The position numbers and the translations under genes were made by a program. The notes beneath the pieces were generated by a model that had not been told where the DNA came from, searched no databases, and was given only the letters and a program-made list of their open reading frames with translations. Shown piece after piece: positions 1 to 7,071 of a stretch of 10,957 bases of DNA. The stretch is from JBGSWC01 sp041752635 (GTDB lineage Bacteria > Planctomycetota > Planctomycetia > Pirellulales > Lacipirellulaceae): NCBI GenBank assembly GCA_041752635.1, contig JBGSWC010000139.1, positions 1 through 10,957 of the forward strand. Reading direction: 5' to 3'. Numbering within the stretch: position 1 is the stretch's first letter; each line of letters begins with the position of its first letter.

Positions 1-189
1 GAAGGGTGCGGAGCCGATCCCACTTTTTCAACACTTCAAACCTTCGCCGTGGCGTATTTTGTTTTCTAATTCGCCCTGGTTCGGTTATGCTCCGGCTGGG
101 CTCTGGGGGGAATTTCGGTCGAACAGCAAACGACTCGTTGCCGGAATCGCAGCTATTGTCGTTACTAATCACATTTTCTTTGTCGAGAC

Positions 190-194
190 AAGGA
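190..194 (+). promoter_or_regulatory. Ribosome binding site of the DUF1559 gene
   Basis: AAGGA lies 8 bases before the ATG at 203. It decides the start: the same reading frame is open back to an ATG at 59, but that one has no comparable site and would put 48 residues ahead of the prepilin leader. Confidence 0.6.
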
Positions 195-202
195 ATCCGG
201 CG

Positions 203-1234
203 ATGAACGGCCGCAGAGGGTTCACTTTGGTGGAGTTATTGGTGGTGATCGCCATCATTGGCATTCTGGTGGCGCTGCTGCTGCCTGCGGTGCAATCGGC
301 TCGCGCGGCTGCCCGTCGCATGTCGTGCACCAACAATCTCAAGAATCTGGCGATCGCGCTGCACAATTATCACAGTGCTAACAAGAAGTTCCCCAAGGGC
401 TTTGATGACGACAAGCGCACGACCGCCAATTGGGCGTGGACAAACCACATCCTTCCTTACATCGAGCAGCAACCGCTCTACGACTCGCTAGGTGTTGGCA
501 ATCGCACTCTCAGCCAGTTCTTCGTTGACGCCCGCACTGGCCGAGATAAGGCCAACATTAAGCTGGTGCAAACCCCGCTCAAGATTTTCCGATGTCCCTC
601 TGACCAGTTCCCCGACTTGCTGCCGCGTACGAGCGCAGGTGTCAATCTCTTTTACTCGACCGTACAAGGAGGCAGCGCGCGGCACTTTGACAGCAATAGT
701 TCGCCACCGAATTTTGAGCCCGCAACATCCAACTACATCGCAATGAAGGGACTGTACGATAATCAATGGTGCGACACGGGTCGTGACAATTGCAAGAACA
801 ACGGCATCTTGTTCTGGGAGAGCGAGACGGCAACGAAGCACGTTACCGATGGCACGTCCAACACCATCCTGTTAGGTGAGCGTAATGGCCGCTGCCTGGC
901 GGGTAGCTGGATTGGTTGTCGCAATCCCCCAGGTCCCGACATGTGGGGCTCGTACTACGTTTTGGGACGAGCCAGCATCAAATTGAATCATCCCACTACC
1001 GGGGCTCATAACACCTGTACCGAAGGTTTTGGCAGCGATCACCCCGGTGGTGCGTTTTTTGCGATGGCCGATGGCGCTGTTACTTTCATCGAAGACAACA
1101 TCAGCTTCAATAATGGCGGCATTCCTGATCGACACTACAAGCCGAGTAACCCCCATACGTATATTGCAGATCAGTTGGGTGTTTACCAACGGCTGGCCGG
1201 TCGCAACGATGGTGCAGTCAATTCCGAGCTTTAA
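203..1234 (+). CDS. DUF1559 domain-containing prepilin-like protein
   Basis: This 343-residue protein begins with a short basic leader followed by the type IV prepilin motif GFTLVE (G6 to E11) and a hydrophobic helix to about residue 30, so a prepilin peptidase would be expected to cut after G6. The rest is the DUF1559 (SBP_bac_10-like) region, with the usual early NNLKNLAIALHNYH segment (residues 44-57) and a C-terminal H-X9-DG motif (H280, D290, G291). These features together define a family present in dozens of copies in planctomycete genomes. Its role is unknown; a pseudopilin-like or cell-envelope function is the usual guess. The start at 203 is chosen because it places the prepilin leader at the N-terminus and has an AAGGA site in front. 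The lipoprotein gene follows after 30 bases in the same direction, a frequent pairing in this phylum, so the two are probably cotranscribed. Confidence 0.93.
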   Translation: MNGRRGFTLVELLVVIAIIGILVALLLPAVQSARAAARRMSCTNNLKNLAIALHNYHSANKKFPKGFDDDKRTTANWAWTNHILPYIEQQPLYDSLGVGNRTLSQFFVDARTGRDKANIKLVQTPLKIFRCPSDQFPDLLPRTSAGVNLFYSTVQGGSARHFDSNSSPPNFEPATSNYIAMKGLYDNQWCDTGRDNCKNNGILFWESETATKHVTDGTSNTILLGERNGRCLAGSWIGCRNPPGPDMWGSYYVLGRASIKLNHPTTGAHNTCTEGFGSDHPGGAFFAMADGAVTFIEDNISFNNGGIPDRHYKPSNPHTYIADQLGVYQRLAGRNDGAVNSEL

Positions 1235-1264
1235 TTCTCGACCACTCCAGATGGTATTTCGATA

Positions 1265-1645
1265 ATGTACCGCGAGCTTCTTGTTCTGGTTTTGATGTTG
1301 TCCGCTATTGGTTGCGGTGCCAAAGGGCCCAAGCTGGTGAACGTCGAGGGGACTGTCACCCGCGGCAGCGAACCTGTCGCCGGCGCGCTTCTTAGCTTCC
1401 AGCCCGATGATCCGGCTGCTTCGCCCTCGTACGGTGAAACCGACGCATCGGGCCGCTACAAGCTAGAGTTTAGTCCTCAGCGCAGCGGAGCGATGGTCGG
1501 TATGCACACGGTGACGATCACCACCGAAAACGAAAACCTCCGGCAGTCCGAAACAATGCCGGCCGAGTATCGCGAGGGCAATGGAGTCAAGCGAGAAGTC
1601 AAAGACGAGAACAATATCATTGATTTCGCAATCGAGTCGAAGTAG
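1265..1645 (+). CDS. Carboxypeptidase-regulatory-like lipoprotein
   Basis: This small protein (126 residues) has a hydrophobic signal segment (residues 4-15) ending in a lipoprotein-type cysteine, AIGC with C17. Position -3 is alanine rather than the preferred leucine, so the lipobox is slightly atypical. The mature part has the pattern VEGTVTRGSEPVAGALLSF (residues 27-45) and then GETDASGRYKL, which is the beta-sandwich signature of carboxypeptidase-regulatory-like or transthyretin-like domains. Many planctomycete genomes carry such short lipoproteins directly after DUF1559 genes, as here. I infer membrane anchoring facing the periplasmic space; no binding partner or activity can be read from the sequence. 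There is no clear Shine-Dalgarno sequence before the ATG, so translation may depend on the upstream gene. Confidence 0.85.
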   Translation: MYRELLVLVLMLSAIGCGAKGPKLVNVEGTVTRGSEPVAGALLSFQPDDPAASPSYGETDASGRYKLEFSPQRSGAMVGMHTVTITTENENLRQSETMPAEYREGNGVKREVKDENNIIDFAIESK

Positions 1646-1729
1646 CGATTCGTCGATTCTGGCGAAGATCGACTCGACCCAGAGTTGGTTTTTCTTTGAG
1701 GGCAGGTTGATGCGGAAGTCGCCAGAATC
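1632..1729. repeat. Nested inverted repeats at the lipoprotein 3' end
   Basis: Two perfect inverted repeats interleave here. The 9-base arms TCGAGTCGA (1632-1640) and TCGACTCGA (1669-1677) flank the stop codon, and the 11-base arms GATTCTGGCGA (1655-1665) and TCGCCAGAATC (1719-1729) lie across them. A short T-rich run (1688-1697) follows the first pair. This may act as a transcription terminator for the DUF1559-lipoprotein unit, but the loops are long (28 and 53 bases), so it is not a classic intrinsic terminator. The two stems cannot form as a simple nested structure because they interleave. The rest of the 1646-1946 gap shows no gene; its only other element is the promoter at 1885-1913. Confidence 0.35.
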
Positions 1730-1884
1730 CCGGTACAGCGGTCACTGCGAACAAGATCGAAGGCACTCTGTTGCCCAGAATCACCGCTTATCGCAGCGGT
1801 AATTTCCGATCTGGCCCAGAGGCAATCCTGTTGCTCGAAGTCGATTGTGCGAAATCGGCGAAGAGTCCAGCACCAGCATGGCTT

Positions 1885-1913
1885 TTGAGATTTACCCCCC
1901 AACCTGCTAGACT
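1885..1913 (+). promoter_or_regulatory. Sigma-70-like promoter of the glycosyltransferase gene
   Basis: A -35 box TTGAGA (1885-1890) is followed by a spacer of exactly 17 bases and a -10 box TAGACT (1908-1913), with TGC just before it as an extended -10. Transcription would start near 1920. This is downstream of the first possible ATG (1914) and upstream of the ATG at 1947, so it supports the later start for the glycosyltransferase. It is the best-spaced promoter on the plus strand and may drive the whole carbohydrate gene block. Confidence 0.55.
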
Positions 1914-1946
1914 ATGCGTGCTACTTTTCTTTCGGGCACGGCGGCG

Positions 1947-3515
1947 ATGCAAGTTGTTTACGTTCACTATCACCTGAATCGCGGCGGCGTGACCCAGGTG
2001 ATTATCAATCAAATCCGTGCCGTCGCGGAATTGCCCCGCGAAAAGCGACCAACTCGCATCGGTGTCCTCTACGGCGGACGGCACGATGGTTGGCCACGAC
2101 GGTTGTGGGCTGGCGAAGCGCCGATTGAGGTAGAACTCATTGGCCTCTCGGAAGTCGACTACGACGAAACCGAATTGGCCAGGCCCGAAGCACTTGCCGA
2201 GCATGTAGCTCGCACACTGAAGGGGAAAGGATTCGGCCCCCAAGACACGTTGTTACACGTACACAACCACTCACTCGGCAAGAATGTGTCGTGGCCCGGC
2301 GCGCTCAGGAATCTGGCGAAGCAGGGCTTTCGCATGTTGCTACAATTGCACGACTTTGCCGAAGATTTTCGACCAAATAATTATCGCCGGTTGATGCACG
2401 CGACCCAGTCTGAGTCGCCCAGCGAGTTGGCCGCCGTGCTCTACCCAAGCGGCCCAGCCATTCACTATGCGGCACTCACCCAGCGTGATGCCAAAATTCT
2501 CAAGTCAACCGGTGTCGCCGAAGAGCAGCTTCACTTGCTGCCGAATCCCATTGGCGAATCGCTCGAATTGCCCGATGGCGAACACGCTCGCGCGAGAGTT
2601 CGTGAGCGGCTGGGCATTCCGCTCGATAGCCGACTGTTGCTCTATCCCGTGCGGGGCATCCGCCGCAAGAATCTGGGCGAGCTGCTTCTGCTTGCCGGGC
2701 TGAGCGACCCGGAAGTGTGGTGTGCGGTGACACTCGCGCCACAAAATCCGGCCGAGCTCGAATCGTTCGACCGCTGGCGAGCCTTGAGCGAAGAACTCGA
2801 CCTGCGATGTTTGTTCGACACTTGTGGCGAGGGGGGAATTGAATTTACTGAAGCCGTGGCCGCCAGCGATCTGCTCGTGACAACCAGCATCGCAGAGGGC
2901 TTCGGCATGGTTTTTCTTGAAGGCTGGCTGGCGGGAAAACCACTGGTGGGGCGAGACTTGCCTGAGATTACGTGCGATGCGGTGAAGTCGGGATTGAGCC
3001 TCGACGGGCTCTATCGCAAATTGGCGATTCCGCTCGACTGGGTTGGCGGGCGAATCGATCTGGGCGACGACATCTACCATGCCTATCAGTGGGCTTGCCA
3101 CGATTATGGGGTGCCGGTTGCCGAACGCGAGGACGTTGTCACACAGCTCGATCGGTTGATGGAAGGTGACGCGATCGACTTCGCCCACCTGCCAACCATT
3201 TTTCAGCAACGTGTCATTCGCCGCGTAGCAGCCGACCCGGCCGCAACTCGCGTAGCGTTGTGTGCCGTCAATCCGGGACTCGATGAATTGCTCGCAGGAC
3301 GTTGTTCGGCCTCCGACGAGGTCATCGCCCAGAATGCGGCGGTTGTTCGAAAGTGCTATTCAATGGCCCAGATGTCCGATCAACTGGGCGCCGTTTATCG
3401 CCGTCTGCTGGCACAAAATGCAGGCGAAGTCGACAACCGGCTGCCGGCCGGCGAACAGGTGCTCGCGAACTTGTTGAAGCTGTCGCGGCTGCATCCGCTG
3501 AGGCTCGAATCGTGA
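1947..3515 (+). CDS. GT-B glycosyltransferase (GT4-like), first of two
   Basis: This 522-residue protein has the two-domain GT-B layout. The N-terminal domain opens with VVYVHYHLNRGGVTQVI, where the glycine-rich turn normally meets the donor or acceptor. A histidine-rich stretch HVHNHSLGKN (about residues 104-113) and LHDFAEDFRPNNY follow. The C-terminal Rossmann domain has the basic site VRGIRRKN (about residues 235-242) and the EX7E signature EGFGMVFLE (E317 and E325), which mark retaining nucleotide-sugar transferases of the GT4 kind. About 130 residues after the GT core (roughly 390-522) are not typical of the fold and may be a family-specific extension. The longer in-frame start at 1914 overlaps the predicted -10 box and is therefore unlikely. 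Its stop codon overlaps the HAD gene start as GTGA, so the two proteins are probably made together. Donor and acceptor are unknown. Confidence 0.88.
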   Translation: MQVVYVHYHLNRGGVTQVIINQIRAVAELPREKRPTRIGVLYGGRHDGWPRRLWAGEAPIEVELIGLSEVDYDETELARPEALAEHVARTLKGKGFGPQDTLLHVHNHSLGKNVSWPGALRNLAKQGFRMLLQLHDFAEDFRPNNYRRLMHATQSESPSELAAVLYPSGPAIHYAALTQRDAKILKSTGVAEEQLHLLPNPIGESLELPDGEHARARVRERLGIPLDSRLLLYPVRGIRRKNLGELLLLAGLSDPEVWCAVTLAPQNPAELESFDRWRALSEELDLRCLFDTCGEGGIEFTEAVAASDLLVTTSIAEGFGMVFLEGWLAGKPLVGRDLPEITCDAVKSGLSLDGLYRKLAIPLDWVGGRIDLGDDIYHAYQWACHDYGVPVAEREDVVTQLDRLMEGDAIDFAHLPTIFQQRVIRRVAADPAATRVALCAVNPGLDELLAGRCSASDEVIAQNAAVVRKCYSMAQMSDQLGAVYRRLLAQNAGEVDNRLPAGEQVLANLLKLSRLHPLRLES

Positions 3516-4402
3516 GCGAGGCGGCCGACTACATCCGCGAACATGCCGCCCGGCTCGCGCCTTCTCCGACGAATGTTGCGCCACAACTGGAGCCGCTCGA
3601 CGGGATTCGCGCGGTGCTGTTCGACGTCTATGGCACGCTTTTTGTCAGCGGGTGCGGAGATATATCGATAGCGGAGGGTAGCGACTCGATGGTTGCCTTT
3701 GGGCCGTCGCTGGCTGAGGTTGGTCTTACGCTCACCGCTGACGAGGCGGCGGCTCGCGAGATTTTCCATACCTGTGTTCGCGAACACCAAGCCAGCCTAG
3801 CCGATCGATTTCCATCGCCCGAAGTCGACATTGTTTCGGTATGGAAAGATGTCGTTGCAAAATTGACGTTGCAGAAATTTGTCGCTGGTCAATCAGACCG
3901 AGTCGATTGCCGGCAACTTGCGCTAGCCTACGAAATGTGTGTGAATCCGGTGTGGTCGATGCCTGGGCTGGTGGAGTGTTGCGAAACAATTCGCGAGGCC
4001 GGACTGGCACTGGGCATTGTTAGCAATGCTCAGTTTTTCACCCGCGAGTTGTTCGCCGGAATGTGCGGCCGCACGCTGGCCGAATTGGGCTTCGATGATG
4101 AGCTATGTGTGTGGTCGTACGAGCATCTGCGCGCGAAGCCCGACACGTTTCTCTACGAACTCGCTGCCGGGGCGCTTGCGACCCGGGGTATCTCGCCGCG
4201 TGAGACACTCTATGTTGGCAATGACATGCGCAACGACGTCATGCCTGCCGCCAAGGTGGGTTTCCGCGCAGCGCTGTTCGCGGGCGACGCGCGGAGTTTG
4301 CGACTCCGCGAGGGCGATTCGTCGGTCGCGGGAGTTGTTCCTGACAGAGTTATCACAGATTTGGCTCAAATCATCGGCATTCTCGGCCTTGCCCAGGGAT
4401 GA
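3512..4402 (+). CDS. HAD-superfamily hydrolase
   Basis: The four HAD motifs are visible in this 296-residue protein: motif I FDVYGTL (nucleophile D38), motif II VSN (S171), motif III lysine in RAKPD (K209) and motif IV VGNDMRND (D238 and D242). About 130 residues between motifs I and II form a helical C1-type cap. The residue two after the nucleophile is tyrosine, as in L-2-haloacid dehalogenases, whereas HAD phosphatases usually have aspartate there as general acid. Motif IV looks more like that of phosphatases, so the chemistry is uncertain. I chose the GTG at 3512 because it overlaps the upstream stop as GTGA and leaves a sensible N-terminus. The frame stays open upstream to an ATG at 3302, but that part lies inside the glycosyltransferase gene. 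Tight coupling to a glycosyltransferase suggests action on the same sugar intermediate. Confidence 0.88.
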   Translation: MSEAADYIREHAARLAPSPTNVAPQLEPLDGIRAVLFDVYGTLFVSGCGDISIAEGSDSMVAFGPSLAEVGLTLTADEAAAREIFHTCVREHQASLADRFPSPEVDIVSVWKDVVAKLTLQKFVAGQSDRVDCRQLALAYEMCVNPVWSMPGLVECCETIREAGLALGIVSNAQFFTRELFAGMCGRTLAELGFDDELCVWSYEHLRAKPDTFLYELAAGALATRGISPRETLYVGNDMRNDVMPAAKVGFRAALFAGDARSLRLREGDSSVAGVVPDRVITDLAQIIGILGLAQG

Positions 4403-4445
4403 AGGTGGCGTACACTTGCGTCGAAATTGTTCGCTGGCGCTCGGA

Positions 4446-4512
4446 TTGAGCCGACGGTGCTAGCCGCGGGTAACGTCATTCATATTGCCTGCGGCTAGCG
4501 CCGTCGGCTCAA
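4446..4512. repeat. REP-like long inverted repeat between HAD and GT genes
   Basis: Two 28-base arms (4446-4473 and 4485-4512) flank an 11-base loop. The left arm begins TTGAGCCGACGG and the right arm ends CCGTCGGCTCAA. Only three positions differ between the arms, and all three would be G-U wobble pairs in RNA, so the transcript could form an unbroken 28-bp hairpin. No T-run follows, so it is not a standard terminator. The core GCTAGCCGC with flanking GAGCCGACGG resembles, from memory, a dispersed REP-type palindrome of Pirellulales genomes. It fills most of the 147-base gap and could stabilise the upstream mRNA or reduce readthrough. Confidence 0.8.
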
Positions 4513-4549
4513 CCAGTGCCGCGCAGTTCGCTCGCTACCAAGTCGGATC

Positions 4550-5857
4550 ATGCCCACCAAAAAGCCCATCATGAAGAAAAAAGTACTCCCTCCCGGCCAT
4601 AACATCGGGTTCGTCGGCACCCGCTTTGCCGGGACCGATGGCGTTTCGCTCGAGGCGGCCAAGTGGGCCAAAGTGCTTTGGCACCATCGGCATGTGAGTC
4701 ATTGGTTCGCGGGCAAACTCGACACAAATCCCGACGTCAGCATGCTGGTGCCACACGCTTACTTCGGCAATCCCGACATCTTATGGGTCAACCAGCGGGT
4801 GTTCGGCTGCACCACGCGCGATTCCGAAGTGACTCGCCGCGTGCTCTCGCTGGCCGATCACCTCAAGCGGTCGCTCTATGAATTCACGCGCAAGTTCGAC
4901 ATCGAAATTCTTGTCGTACAAAACGCGCTGACGATTCCGATGAACATCCCCCTCGGCATGGCAATCACCATGTTCATTGCCGAAACCGGCTTTCCAACGA
5001 TAGCCCACCATCACGACTTTTATTGGGAACGCGACCGCTTCAGCGTCAACGCCTGCGGCGATTTTCTGCGGATGGCTTTTCCCTGTACGCTCCCCAGTGT
5101 GCAGCACGTCACCATCAATAGCGAAGCCCAACGGGCGCTCAGCCACCGCCGGGGAGTGTCGAGCATTCTGGTGCCGAATGTCATCGATTTCGACACGCCG
5201 CCGCCGTCGGTCGATGACTTCAACGCCGATTTTCGCGAGAGCATCGGCATCAAGCCCGATGACATTATGTTCTTGCAGCCAACTCGCGTGGTTCCGCGCA
5301 AGGGAATCGAACACTCGATCTCGCTGCTCGCGCAACTCAACAACCCCAAGTGCAAGCTAGTAATTTCGCACGAGTCGGGGGACGAGGGACACCAGTACCT
5401 GCACGCCTTGCAAGAAATGGCCGAGCACCAAGGAGTCGACCTCCGCGTGGTGGCCGACCACATCGGCGAAGAACGGGGCTATCGCGAAAACGGCGCAAAA
5501 GTCTATTTGCTCGCCGACGCCTACGCCCATGCCGACTTCATCACCTATCCGAGCCTCTACGAGGGCTTTGGCAACGCACTGATCGAGGCGTTCTATTTTC
5601 GCAAACCGGTGCTCGTGAATCGCTACTCTATTTTTGTGACCGATATCGAACCGCGTGGCTTCGACGTGATTGCAATGGATGGATATCTAACCAAGCATGT
5701 CATCGACCGCGTTCGCCAAGTGATCGACGATCCCAATTACCGCGAAGCGATGGTCGAAAAGAATTTTACGCTAAGCCGGAAGTTTTTTAGCTATGGCGTC
5801 TTGCGCCGCAAATTGCGGGCGCTTATTACGAATGTCACAGGTATGGATGACCTGTAA
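4550..5857 (+). CDS. GT-B glycosyltransferase (GT4-like), second of two
   Basis: This 435-residue protein is a GT-B glycosyltransferase unrelated in detail to the one at 1947. The N-terminal domain contains NIGFVGTRFAGTDGVSLEA (residues 18-36), a typical donor-domain opening with a DGVS turn, and a histidine cluster IAHHHDFYWERDRF (151-164). The C-terminal domain has PTRVVPRKG (R250, K251), the phosphate-binding basic pair, and the EX7E signature YEGFGNALIEAF (E338 and E346). A short lysine-rich start (MPTKKPIMKKK) precedes the fold, and an alternative start at 4571 is possible since neither ATG has a good ribosome binding site. Its place before a GH13_18 phosphorylase recalls gene sets for glucosylglycerate-type solutes, where GT4-like enzymes extend or make the glycoside. 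That substrate is an inference; the family only shows a retaining sugar transferase. Confidence 0.9.
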   Translation: MPTKKPIMKKKVLPPGHNIGFVGTRFAGTDGVSLEAAKWAKVLWHHRHVSHWFAGKLDTNPDVSMLVPHAYFGNPDILWVNQRVFGCTTRDSEVTRRVLSLADHLKRSLYEFTRKFDIEILVVQNALTIPMNIPLGMAITMFIAETGFPTIAHHHDFYWERDRFSVNACGDFLRMAFPCTLPSVQHVTINSEAQRALSHRRGVSSILVPNVIDFDTPPPSVDDFNADFRESIGIKPDDIMFLQPTRVVPRKGIEHSISLLAQLNNPKCKLVISHESGDEGHQYLHALQEMAEHQGVDLRVVADHIGEERGYRENGAKVYLLADAYAHADFITYPSLYEGFGNALIEAFYFRKPVLVNRYSIFVTDIEPRGFDVIAMDGYLTKHVIDRVRQVIDDPNYREAMVEKNFTLSRKFFSYGVLRRKLRALITNVTGMDDL

Positions 5858-5901
5858 TCAAAAGAGTGGCTAGAGGCACGCATCGAACCGAGCAAATCGG
5901 T

Positions 5902-5907
5902 TACAAT
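5902..5907 (+). promoter_or_regulatory. Possible -10 box before transaldolase
   Basis: TACAAT matches five of six bases of the -10 consensus and would start transcription near 5913, giving a leader of about 38 bases. No recognisable -35 box sits 16-18 bases upstream, so this is weak. It may provide extra expression of the last two genes of the block. Confidence 0.3.
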
Positions 5908-5936
5908 AGGAGCTTACGTTTAGCACGATTCGCCAC

Positions 5937-5941
5937 GGAGG
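5937..5941 (+). promoter_or_regulatory. Strong ribosome binding site of transaldolase
   Basis: GGAGG lies 9 bases before the ATG at 5951. It is the best Shine-Dalgarno sequence in the window, where most genes have weak ones or none, so the transaldolase is probably translated at a higher rate than its neighbours. Confidence 0.75.
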
Positions 5942-5950
5942 AAAGTTCTG

Positions 5951-7009
5951 ATGCACTCGCCACTCGCCTCGATCATTGCCGCGGGCACTAAGCTTTGGCT
6001 CGATTCGGTCGATCCCGACCTAGTTGCCACTAACCGCGCCCTCGGTGCGACAGGGGCCACTTCGAACCCCATCATCATTTCTGACCTGATTGCAACGGGT
6101 CGGTTTGACGATGCGATCGGCAAAATGCTGCGAGGCGAACAGGCAGACGACAGTTTCGTTGCTTGGCAAATCACCGATCGGGTCGTCCGCGATGCGCAGC
6201 AAGTTTTTCTGCCGGTGTGGCAAGAAACCAAGGGGAACGATGGCTACGTCAGCTTCGAGCTCGACCCGCTGCTCGAAGATGCCGATTGCCCGCTCGACGA
6301 TGATGCCAAAGTGGCCAAATACATCGAGCTCGGTCGCCAGTGGTCGGCGGGTCACGACAACCGCATGATTAAAGTCCCTGCCACGCCGGCCGGTATCGGC
6401 GCTTTGCCCGAGCTTGCCGCAAGCGGCGTGCCGCTCAATGTCACGCTAATTTTTACCGACGAACAATATCGCGCCGCACGCGATGCGGTGTGGAGTGGGG
6501 CCCAGCGGCTGTCGTCGCTCGACAAATTCAAGAGCGTTTACAGCATCTTCATCTCGCGTCTCGATGTATACACCGAGACCCATGTGCTGGAACTCTCGCC
6601 CACTGCCCAAGGCGAAGTGGGCACCGTGAATGCCAAACTCATTTGGCGCGAGAATCAGCAATTTTGGCAACAACAGTCGACTCCGCTTGCCCAAGAAATA
6701 GTGTTTGCTAGCACTGGCACCAAGAAGCCCGATGATCCGCCGTGGAAATACGTGGCCGCGCTCGTGGGGAGCGACATTCAAACCAATCCCCCGGCCACCA
6801 ACGAAGCGGTCGAGGCGAGCGAACGCGATTATCCGCGCACCATCGACGAGCTCCCCTCACAAGCGATACTCGACGAAATCGCCGCCAAGGTCGATCAACA
6901 AAAATTGCACGAAGTGCTGATGTCCGAAGGGCTAAAAAAGTTTGCCGATCCACAGAAGAAACTACTGAAACTGATTGGCGACAAGCGGGAGGCGATGGCC
7001 CCTCGGTAG
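5951..7009 (+). CDS. Transaldolase family protein
   Basis: Transaldolases move a dihydroxyacetone unit between sugar phosphates (sedoheptulose 7-phosphate plus glyceraldehyde 3-phosphate to erythrose 4-phosphate plus fructose 6-phosphate) in the cytoplasmic pentose phosphate pathway. This 352-residue protein shows the family's alpha/beta-barrel landmarks: KLWLDSVD with D18, GATSNPII with N39, the Schiff-base lysine K141 in RMIKVPATPAG, then PLNVTLIFT (161-169), SIFISRLDVY (198-207) and FASTGTKKP (252-260). All residues I would look for are present, so it should be active as an aldolase-type Schiff-base enzyme. Length is between the 316-residue TalB type and the longer actinobacterial type. 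It has a strong GGAGG site and lies 62 bases before the phosphorylase. A transaldolase inside a glycoside gene cluster is unusual and may route sugar phosphates to or from it; a narrower substrate than classic transaldolase is possible. Confidence 0.92.
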   Translation: MHSPLASIIAAGTKLWLDSVDPDLVATNRALGATGATSNPIIISDLIATGRFDDAIGKMLRGEQADDSFVAWQITDRVVRDAQQVFLPVWQETKGNDGYVSFELDPLLEDADCPLDDDAKVAKYIELGRQWSAGHDNRMIKVPATPAGIGALPELAASGVPLNVTLIFTDEQYRAARDAVWSGAQRLSSLDKFKSVYSIFISRLDVYTETHVLELSPTAQGEVGTVNAKLIWRENQQFWQQQSTPLAQEIVFASTGTKKPDDPPWKYVAALVGSDIQTNPPATNEAVEASERDYPRTIDELPSQAILDEIAAKVDQQKLHEVLMSEGLKKFADPQKKLLKLIGDKREAMAPR

Positions 7010-7071
7010 TCGGTTCGCCGGCGAGCCATTAAGCTAGTTGGTTCATTAGCCCCGAACCATTGTGAGCCAGC

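Noticed and set aside
59..91. TTGTTT and TATGCT as a promoter for the DUF1559 gene
   Set aside because: The spacer is 21 bases, too long for a sigma-70 promoter.
59..202. N-terminal extension of the DUF1559 gene from the ATG at 59
   Set aside because: The prepilin leader must be at or near the N-terminus, and the ATG at 203 has an AAGGA site.
2505..3209. Minus-strand open frame of 234 codons
   Set aside because: It is antisense to the first glycosyltransferase and its translation has no recognisable motif.
7015..7024. Palindrome TCGCCGGCGA after the transaldolase stop
   Set aside because: It is short, GC-rich and without a T-run, so neither a terminator nor an operator can be supported.
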